This document shows, one piece after another, positions 43,108 through 49,641 of a stretch of 51,022 bases of DNA (positions within the stretch are counted from its first letter, which is position 1; the number at the start of each line of letters is the position of its first letter). A program made the position numbers and the translations under genes. Source of the stretch: CAYTLW01 sp964438735 (GTDB lineage Bacteria; Myxococcota_A; UBA9042); assembly GCA_964438735.1 (NCBI GenBank), contig CAYTLW010000047.1, forward strand, positions 1 to 51,022. Direction: 5' to 3'. Below the pieces are notes generated by a model that searched no databases, was not told the origin of the DNA, and saw only the letters and a list, made by a program, of their open reading frames with translations.

Positions 43108-43739
43108 CAGGTGTGCGGCCTGCCGTCGACTCGCAGTCCGTGCGCGCTGAAGAGCAGCTGCTCCATCACGTCGCACATGGAGTGGAACGCGGCCACATGC
43201 CCTTCCTGAATGTGCGTGACGTCATCGGAGGGGATGCGCACGGCGATGTCGGCCAGGCCGGCCAGGGCGCCACCGTCGCGGCCGGTCAGGGCGATGGACT
43301 GGATGCCTCGATTGCGGGTCAGCTCCAGCGCGCGCAGGACGTTTTCGGAGTTGCCGCTGGTGCTGATGGCGATGACCAGATCCTCGGGCCGCGCCAGGGC
43401 CTCCAGCTGGCGTGAGAACACGTATTCGAAGCCCAGGTCGTTGGCGACCGCGCTCATGACCGAGCTGTCGGTGGTCAAGGCGTGGGCGGGCAGAGGCAGG
43501 CGCACATCGAAGTCGTGGGCCGTGCGCAGCAGGCATAACAGCTCGGTGGCGATGTGCTGAGCGTCGGCCGCCGAGCCGCCGTTGCCAAAGGTGTAGATGA
43601 TGCCGCCACGCTTGAAATAGCAGTCCACGATGGCCAGCGCGGCGGCCTCGATGTCGTCCACGCTCTGCGCCAGCATGGCCTGCTTGGTCGCCACGCTGCG
43701 CTGAAGATGGGCCTCGATCTGTTCTCTAACGCTTCGCAT
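43107..43739 (-). CDS. gmhA: Sedoheptulose-7-phosphate isomerase
   Basis: 210 residues from ATG 43739, giving MRSVREQIEAHLQRSVATKQ, the family's usual N-terminus; the frame is open to 43835 but only by overlapping the upstream gene. SIS-domain motifs: GGIIYTFGNGGSAADAQHIA, AISTSGNSENVLRALEL and, at the end, EGHVAAFHSMCDVME with the zinc/catalytic His region. It converts sedoheptulose 7-phosphate to D-glycero-D-manno-heptose 7-phosphate, the first step of NDP-heptose synthesis. It overlaps the preceding nucleotidyltransferase by 14 bases. Confidence 0.9.
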   Translation of the reverse strand: MRSVREQIEAHLQRSVATKQAMLAQSVDDIEAAALAIVDCYFKRGGIIYTFGNGGSAADAQHIATELLCLLRTAHDFDVRLPLPAHALTTDSSVMSAVANDLGFEYVFSRQLEALARPEDLVIAISTSGNSENVLRALELTRNRGIQSIALTGRDGGALAGLADIAVRIPSDDVTHIQEGHVAAFHSMCDVMEQLLFSAHGLRVDGRPHT

Positions 43740-44436
43740 CGATCGCCTTGAGCACCGTCCGGGCTTGTTCGTATCGCTCTGGCGAGCCGATGTCGATGTA
43801 GTCGCTCGCCGCGGTGAAGGCAAACAGGCGACCATCCTGCTGCAGCAGCGTCGGGAAGAGGTCCGTCTCCAGGAAGGCGCGCTCGCCGGCGCGCACCATG
43901 TCCAGGATCGGCCTGCGAAAGACGTACATGCCAGCGTTGGTGAAGGCCCGCTCCGGCCAGCGCTCGGGGCGTTGTTCGTAGCGAATCACCGCGTCCTGCT
44001 CGCCCAGCTGGACCAATCCACCGCGGTCGTGGCGCGCCGTGCTGGTGACGATGGTCACGTCCGCCTGTCGCTCGCTGTGAAAGCGCAGCAGATCCGGCAC
44101 GCGCACATCCACCAGGGTGTCTCCGTTCAGGACCAGGAAGTCGCCCTCGAAGTGTTCGGCCGCGTTGGCAATGGCGCCAGCCGTGCCCAGGGGTCGCATC
44201 TCCTCGGCGTAGGACAGTCGAACGCCCAGGCGGGCGCCGTCGCCGAACGCATCGCGCACATAACCCGCCAGGTAGCCCACGCCGAGCACGATGTCCTGCA
44301 CACCCTCTTGCTTCAGATAGTGGATGACGTATTCGAGGAAGGGCCGACCATGGACCGGCGCCAGCACCTTGGGGCGGCCGTGGATCACCTCGCGCAGGCG
44401 CGTGCCGAAGCCGCCGGCGAGGATGAACGCCTTCAT
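43726..44436 (-). CDS. hddC: Heptose-1-phosphate nucleotidyltransferase (HddC-like)
   Basis: 236 residues. MKAFILAGGFGTRLREVIHGRPKVLAPV is the NTP-transferase start; LVLNGDTLVDVR and SDYIDIGSPERYEQA follow. It is the usual HddC length and sits between a GT2 gene (four-base overlap upstream) and gmhA. Together with GmhA and HddA it would give GDP-D-glycero-alpha-D-manno-heptose. The assignment of HddC to this copy rather than to 40523-41248 rests on its closer resemblance to HddC and its position beside gmhA. Confidence 0.8.
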   Translation of the reverse strand: MKAFILAGGFGTRLREVIHGRPKVLAPVHGRPFLEYVIHYLKQEGVQDIVLGVGYLAGYVRDAFGDGARLGVRLSYAEEMRPLGTAGAIANAAEHFEGDFLVLNGDTLVDVRVPDLLRFHSERQADVTIVTSTARHDRGGLVQLGEQDAVIRYEQRPERWPERAFTNAGMYVFRRPILDMVRAGERAFLETDLFPTLLQQDGRLFAFTAASDYIDIGSPERYEQARTVLKAIDAKR

Positions 44437-45176
44437 CGGGACTCCTCGTCGGGTCCAGCACGGCCCAGGGCCCAGGCCAGGCGCACGGCGATGAGGGCCG
44501 GTTCGACGAAGTCCGCGGTCCGCAGCTTGGACTGCCCCTCCCTGCGGTCGACGAACTGAATGGGCACCTCCTTGACGCGCCAGCCCCTGCGCACGATGCG
44601 GAACAGCTCCTCCATGGAGATGGCGATGCCCGACGAGAGGAACTCCGACCAGGGCAGCGACTGCAGCACCTGACGACGATAGAGCTTGAAGCCGCTGCCC
44701 ATGTCGCGCAGGCGCACTCCCAATACGGCCCGAAAGACCCGGCTGGAGACCCGGCTGATACGGGTGCGCACAAAACCCCGGTCGGCATCCTGGCCGCCGG
44801 CGACGAAGCGCGAACCGACCACCACGTCGCAGTCGTCGATGGCCTCGAGGAAGTTCAGGATCTCGTCCGGGTTGTAGGAGAAGTCGGCGTCGATCTCGAC
44901 GACGTATTCCGGTCCCAACGCGGCCGCTTCCTGCAAGCCCCGGATGCCCGCGCTGGCCCGACCCTGCCGGCCGCCGCTGCGCACGATGAGCTGGACCCGA
45001 TCCGGGAAGTCTGCCTGCACACGTTTCACAATGGCCGCCGTGCCGTCGGGCGAGTCATCATCGATGACCAGGCAGCCCAGGCGCTCGTGCAAGGCCAGCA
45101 GCCGCCGCAGCATGCGCTCGATATTCGCCGCCTCGTCGTAGGTCGGGATCATGACGATGGTCTGCAGGCCCTTCAT
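44433..45176 (-). CDS. DPM1-like family-2 glycosyltransferase (polyprenyl-phosphate mannose/glucose synthase type)
   Basis: 247 residues from ATG 45176; the frame is open to 45383, but family members begin right at MKGLQTIVMIPTYDEAAN. Length and blocks fit soluble dolichyl-phosphate-mannose synthase: IDDDSPDGT, EIDADFSYNPDE (DxD metal site), DVVVGSRFVAGG, GSGFKLYRRQVL and EVPIQFVDRREGQSKL. It would transfer a hexose from GDP- (or UDP-) sugar to a polyprenyl phosphate on the cytoplasmic face; no membrane helices are present. It is the first gene of the heptose operon. The possible lipid-linked mannose is the donor that DPY19- and TMTC-like enzymes use, and both occur in this window. A glucose or other hexose donor cannot be excluded. 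Confidence 0.78.
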   Translation of the reverse strand: MKGLQTIVMIPTYDEAANIERMLRRLLALHERLGCLVIDDDSPDGTAAIVKRVQADFPDRVQLIVRSGGRQGRASAGIRGLQEAAALGPEYVVEIDADFSYNPDEILNFLEAIDDCDVVVGSRFVAGGQDADRGFVRTRISRVSSRVFRAVLGVRLRDMGSGFKLYRRQVLQSLPWSEFLSSGIAISMEELFRIVRRGWRVKEVPIQFVDRREGQSKLRTADFVEPALIAVRLAWALGRAGPDEESR

Positions 45177-45482
45177 CGCTCGCTCAATCCCTCGTGGAGA
45201 ACGCGACCAGGCCAGGCGATGCCGGTCGATGTCGGTCGCAGGTTCGACTCTACCTGCCGCGACCGTGGTTGCCCAGCCGGGGGGAGCCTGCGGACACCGT
45301 CCTGGTGAGTCGCGATATGCCGTCGCGCTGCCACGAGCCGCGCGCGAATCGGCAAGTATTTTGAGGTCCACGAGACCTCGCACTCGCTCATGCGTTTCAC
45401 CGTTGTAGCATCGGCCCGTCTACGTCCCACCTGCCCGAGCGTTCAGGCAGGGTGATGTTGCGGTGAGTCGCAGGAGAGTGAG
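45177..45482. other. 306-base divergent intergenic region
   Basis: It lies between the GT2 gene (minus strand) and the peroxiredoxin gene (plus strand) and should hold both promoters. It contains a perfect inverted repeat, listed separately. I found no gene or convincing promoter pair. Confidence 0.5.
45363..45379. promoter_or_regulatory. Inverted repeat, possible operator
   Basis: GAGGTC, CACGA, GACCTC is a perfect six-base inverted repeat with five bases between. It lies 103 bases before the peroxiredoxin ATG and 186 bases from the GT2 start. It could be a regulator site or a small hairpin; nothing else supports it. Confidence 0.25.
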
Positions 45483-46133
45483 ATGTCTGAATTCCAGGCG
45501 GAGCTTGCCGAGCTCCGCACCCGCCTCGAAGAGAATCTGCCGCCACCGTTCGTGAAGCTGCTCCACCGATCGGTCGCCGATCTGTTGCGGACGCGGGCCC
45601 ATGAACTCATCGTGCACGCGGGTGCCCAGGCGCCCGACTTCGAGCTGCAGGACCAGCGTGACAAGACGCGCCGCAGAGCCGACTTCCTCGGCAAGGGCCC
45701 GCTCGTCATCACCTTCTATCGCGGCTTCTGGTGCCCCTATTGCAACGCGGATCTGTCCAACCTGCAGAGCTTCCTGCCAACGCTGAAAGAGCTCGGTGCC
45801 CAGGTCATCGCCATCTCGCCCGAGCTGCCGCTGTACTCCAAGAAGATCATTCGGCGCCGCAAGCTGCAATTCGACATCCTGACCGACCGACACAACGACA
45901 TCGCCGATAAGTTCGGCCTGCGCTGGCAGGTCGGTCCCGAGGAGCAGGACCTGTTCCTGACACTGAACGTCAACCTGCCCCTGTATCATGGCGACTCGGA
46001 CTGGACGCTGCCCATGCCCGGCCGCTTCGTCATCGACACCAACGGCCGCGTCGTCTACTCGGAGGCGCACCCGGACTACACACGCCGGCCGGACCTGAAC
46101 CACGCGCTGGAAGCGGTGCAGTCGCTATGCTGA
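45483..46133 (+). CDS. Peroxiredoxin-like (AhpC/TSA family) protein
   Basis: 216 residues; ATG 45483 follows AGGAGA. After an N-terminal helical part of about 55 residues the thioredoxin fold starts GAQAPDFELQDQ. The active region is ITFYRGFWCPYCNADL, with a WCPYC pair as in the peroxiredoxin-like PRX-like2 and Tsa-type families rather than the single peroxidatic Cys of typical 2-Cys enzymes. It probably reduces peroxides or acts as a thiol oxidoreductase in the cytoplasm; no signal peptide is seen. It overlaps the bestrophin-like gene by seven bases. Confidence 0.8.
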   Translation: MSEFQAELAELRTRLEENLPPPFVKLLHRSVADLLRTRAHELIVHAGAQAPDFELQDQRDKTRRRADFLGKGPLVITFYRGFWCPYCNADLSNLQSFLPTLKELGAQVIAISPELPLYSKKIIRRRKLQFDILTDRHNDIADKFGLRWQVGPEEQDLFLTLNVNLPLYHGDSDWTLPMPGRFVIDTNGRVVYSEAHPDYTRRPDLNHALEAVQSLC

Positions 46134-47188
46134 CCAAGCCCCGCTTCAGCTATCTCGAGGTCCTCCTGTGGACCCGCTGGGAACTCCTCGGCCTGCTCGT
46201 CTTCACGGCCGTGGTCACCGCATTCCACGCCGTGTTCGACTGGACCTTCCTGCGGCTGCCGTGGGCGCCGGTCGCCGTGGTCGGTACCGCGGTCGCGTTC
46301 ATCGTCGGCTTCCAGAACAACGCCGCATACGACCGGATCTGGGAGGCCCGCAAGATCTGGGGCGGGGTCGTCAATACGTCGCGCACCTGGGCCATGCAGG
46401 TCCTGGACATGGTCAGCGCCGAACACGCCAAAGGCGAAATCACCGACGAGGAGCTCCACCAGCACCACCACGACCTGATCCACCGCCACGTGGCCTGGCT
46501 CGCCGCCCTGCGCCACGCCATGCGGGCCGCCCGGCCGTGGGAGGACTTCCGCACCGAGCGGACCAATCGCGCCCTGCAGAAGGAGATTCACATCCCCGAG
46601 CGCGTCTCCTCGCTGGAAGACGACCTGTTCCATTGCCTGCCCGATGACGACTGGGATGTCGTGGAGAAGCGCACCAACAAGGCGGCGGCGATCCTGACGT
46701 GCCAGTCCTCACATCTGCGTCGACTCAAGGAGCAGGGGCTGCTGTGGGAGTTCTCTTTTCTGCACCTGCAGGGGTTGCTCGAGGAGATGTTCACCCTCCA
46801 GGGCAAGTCCGAGCGCATCAAGAACTTCCCCTACCCACGACAATACGCCACGGTCAGCTACCAGTTCGTGCGCCTGTTCCTGCTCTCGCTGCCCTTTGCC
46901 ATGGTGCCCGAGTTCGTCAGCATTGGCCTGGAGCTGGCCCCGACGTGGCCCCAGGTCGCCCCCCATTTCGTCTGGGCCGCGATCCCCGTGACGACCCTGG
47001 TGGGCTGGCTCTTCCACACCATGGAACGCATCGGCCGGGTCGGTGAGAACCCCTTCGAGGGCTCCATCAACGACGTGCCCATCTCGACCATCGCCCGTGG
47101 CATCGAGATCGACCTGCGCCAGATGCTGGACGAGGACCCGGAACATATCCCGCGCCCCTTCCCGGTGCTGCACGACACCCAGATGTAG
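46127..47188 (+). CDS. Bestrophin-family ion channel protein
   Basis: 353 residues; ATG 46127 lies inside the peroxiredoxin gene end. Bestrophin/UPF0187 features: a membrane N-terminus (LGLLVFTAVVTAFHAVFDW), PVAVVGTAVAFIVGFQNNAAYDRIWEARKIWGGVVN, which is the family signature, and later helices YQFVRLFLLSLPFAMVPEF and PVTTLVGWLFHTMERIGRVGENPFEGSINDVP. Bacterial bestrophins are pentameric anion or cation channels. The middle has a His-rich segment (LHQHHHDLIHRH) that is unusual and might bind metal. Co-transcription with a peroxiredoxin is unexplained. Confidence 0.88.
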   Translation: MLTKPRFSYLEVLLWTRWELLGLLVFTAVVTAFHAVFDWTFLRLPWAPVAVVGTAVAFIVGFQNNAAYDRIWEARKIWGGVVNTSRTWAMQVLDMVSAEHAKGEITDEELHQHHHDLIHRHVAWLAALRHAMRAARPWEDFRTERTNRALQKEIHIPERVSSLEDDLFHCLPDDDWDVVEKRTNKAAAILTCQSSHLRRLKEQGLLWEFSFLHLQGLLEEMFTLQGKSERIKNFPYPRQYATVSYQFVRLFLLSLPFAMVPEFVSIGLELAPTWPQVAPHFVWAAIPVTTLVGWLFHTMERIGRVGENPFEGSINDVPISTIARGIEIDLRQMLDEDPEHIPRPFPVLHDTQM

Positions 47189-47325
47189 GGTCGTCCCATC
47201 GAGGGCTTGCGCAGCCCGGACGTGCCGCCCACCCCGGTCCTTGAGATCCGACGTCAACCGCGCGACCATGTCCTACGCCCTGGCCCGGGGCCGAGTCCCA
47301 GACGACGCGCCCAACGGTGCAATAG

Positions 47326-49629
47326 ATGAGAACCGGTCGCCAATTCGGACTGCTCTGCTCCGAGCGCGTCGCGCCAGCGCACGTGACACGCCCTAACCGG
47401 CTGCAGACACGGCACCTGCAGATCGCTGCCGCCATCGTCCTGGCCGCCATCAGCGCGTGCCAGGAGAAGCTGCCCGACGACGACAAGTTTGCAGTGGTGA
47501 CCGCCAATGACGCCACAGGTGGTGCCGGGCAGGATGTCGCCCCGGACGCCTCAGCGGCCGACCAGGCCTCCGGTGCAGATGCGGCCGCGCCCTGTGTCGA
47601 CGGCAAGGACTGCGACGACGGCGACCCATGCACCGTGGGTGATAAATGCGGCGCCGGCAGTTGTCAGCCCGGCGCCAAGAAGGAGTGCGACGACGGCAAG
47701 GTGTGCACCGATGACGCCTGCGACTCGGCCACTGGCGACTGCGCAACCAAACCCGTGCCGGGCGCGCTCACCTGCGACGATGGCAGCGCCTGCACCTCCG
47801 GCGACAAGTGCGCTGGCGGGGACTGCGTCGGCGTGGCGGTGGATTGCGATGACAAGAACCCGTGCACCGCCGACGGGTGTGATATGGCCGCGGGCTGCAC
47901 CTCGGTGGACGCCGACGGGATCGCCTGCGACGACGACAACCCGTGCACAGTCGGCGACCTGTGTGACTTTCGCCTCTGCGAGCCCGGCGAGCCGAAACCC
48001 TGCGACTCGGATGACCCCTGCAAGAACGGCAAGTGCAACCTGGTCGACGGCAAGTGCCAGTTCAGTGACAAGCCCGAGGGCAGCTACTGCGACGACGACT
48101 CCGCGTGCACCAAGGGCGATACCTGCAAGGGCGGCAACTGCGCGGGCAAAGCGCTGGATTGCAACGACGACAACTCCTGTACCGACGACAGTTGCGACCC
48201 TGACAAGGGCTGCGTGGCGGTCGCCAACGCCGAGAATTGTGATGCCGATGGCAACGCATGCACAGTCGGTGATGGTTGCAAGGACAAGCTCTGCCTCAAG
48301 GGCAAGGCCAAGGTCTGCAACGACGACGAAGCCTGCACCTTCGACAGCTGCAACAAGACCAGCGGGGATTGCGTCTTCGAGGGCGGGCCCCTGAAGGGCC
48401 AGCCCTGCGATGCGGACGGCAACAAGTGCACCGACAACGACAGCTGCAAACAGGGCTCGTGCAAGCCCGGGGCGGCGACGGTCTGCGACGACGGCAATGC
48501 CTGCACCGACGACGCATGCGACCCGAAGAAGGGCTGCGTCACGACGAACAACTCCGCCACCTGCGACGATGGCGACGCCTGCACCGAGGCAGACGCTTGC
48601 GCCGCAGGCCAGTGCAAGGCGGGCAAGGTCAAGTCATGTGATGACTCGAACCCCTGCACGACGGACACCTGCGACGCCAAGCAAGGCTGCGTGGCCAAGG
48701 TCGTGGCCGACGCCACGTCTTGCGGGGAGGGCAACTGGTGCCAGGCGGGCAAGTGCGAGAAGAAGGAATTCTGCGGCGACAACAAGAAGAACGCGCCCGG
48801 CGAACAATGCGATGACGGCAATACGAAGGACAACGACGGCTGCTCATCGAAGTGCAAACTCGAGGGCTCGCCCATGGTCTCCGTGCCGGGCGGCCCCTTC
48901 TGGATGGGCTGCAACAAGGCCAAGGATGGCGCATGTGACGCGGACGAGAAGCCCCAGCACCTCGTGAAGTTGAGTACCTACTGGATCGACGTCTACGAGA
49001 CGACGGTCGCGGAGTACAGTCAGTGCGTCAAGGCCGGTCCGTGCTCGCTGCCCTCCAAGGATTTGAGTCAGTGCGTCAAGTACCCCAGCATGCAGAACTG
49101 GGGCAAGAAGGACCGCGGCAAACATCCCATCAACTGCGTCGACCAGTCGCAGGCGAAGACCTACTGCAAGTGGCGCGGCAAGCGGCTGCCCACGGAAGCC
49201 GAGTGGGAGAAGGCGGCGCGCGGCGGCTGCGAGCTCTATACCAAGGACTGCGCCAAGCAGACGCCGACCTTCCCGGCGGGCAACGACACGCCGACCTGCA
49301 AGAATACCGTCATGTTCGGCAACAAATCCGGCTGCGACAAAGGCACCACAGCGCCCGTGGGCGTCAAGTCCGCCGGCAAGAGCCCGTACGGCGTATACGA
49401 CATGGCCGGCAACGTCTGGGAGCTCGTCTCGGACTGGTACGCGGCTGACTACTACGCCAATTCGCCAACTGTGAACCCAAAGGGGCCAGCGTCCGGTTCG
49501 TCCATTGTGCTGCGGCCGGGCGGTTTCCGCGACAAGTGGTTCAAGCAGCGCGCCGGCGATCGCAACTGGGGCGGCGCGGACTACGCATCCGTCGAGGTCG
49601 GATTCCGTTGTGCCAAGGACGGCAAGTAG
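47326..49629 (+). CDS. Cys-rich repeat lipoprotein with C-terminal FGE-type (sulfatase-modifying factor fold) domain
   Basis: 767 residues from ATG 47326; a GTG at 47383 is another possible start, and neither has a clear ribosome-binding site. The signal sequence ends AAISAC (lipobox). After an Asp/Ala linker come about nine Cys-rich units like DDGDPCTVGDKCGAGSCQPG, then a DUF4215-like unit (FCGDN, GEQCDDGNTKDNDGCSSKC), then an FGE domain from about residue 520: MVSVPGGPFWMGC, RLPTEAEWEKAARGG, DMAGNVWELVSDWY and EVGFRC. The RGGS-x-x-C region of active FGE is here RPGGFRDKWFKQRAG, without the catalytic Cys pair, so the domain is probably binding or structural. It shares its repeats with the truncated protein at 516-1364. 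Confidence 0.85.
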   Translation: MRTGRQFGLLCSERVAPAHVTRPNRLQTRHLQIAAAIVLAAISACQEKLPDDDKFAVVTANDATGGAGQDVAPDASAADQASGADAAAPCVDGKDCDDGDPCTVGDKCGAGSCQPGAKKECDDGKVCTDDACDSATGDCATKPVPGALTCDDGSACTSGDKCAGGDCVGVAVDCDDKNPCTADGCDMAAGCTSVDADGIACDDDNPCTVGDLCDFRLCEPGEPKPCDSDDPCKNGKCNLVDGKCQFSDKPEGSYCDDDSACTKGDTCKGGNCAGKALDCNDDNSCTDDSCDPDKGCVAVANAENCDADGNACTVGDGCKDKLCLKGKAKVCNDDEACTFDSCNKTSGDCVFEGGPLKGQPCDADGNKCTDNDSCKQGSCKPGAATVCDDGNACTDDACDPKKGCVTTNNSATCDDGDACTEADACAAGQCKAGKVKSCDDSNPCTTDTCDAKQGCVAKVVADATSCGEGNWCQAGKCEKKEFCGDNKKNAPGEQCDDGNTKDNDGCSSKCKLEGSPMVSVPGGPFWMGCNKAKDGACDADEKPQHLVKLSTYWIDVYETTVAEYSQCVKAGPCSLPSKDLSQCVKYPSMQNWGKKDRGKHPINCVDQSQAKTYCKWRGKRLPTEAEWEKAARGGCELYTKDCAKQTPTFPAGNDTPTCKNTVMFGNKSGCDKGTTAPVGVKSAGKSPYGVYDMAGNVWELVSDWYAADYYANSPTVNPKGPASGSSIVLRPGGFRDKWFKQRAGDRNWGGADYASVEVGFRCAKDGK

Positions 49630-49641
49630 GTCCCGCCTACG

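Noticed and set aside
47664..48923. Two long minus-strand frames opposite the Cys-rich/FGE gene
   Set aside because: They are the antisense of the repeat array, with Ser/Leu-rich low complexity and no start signals.
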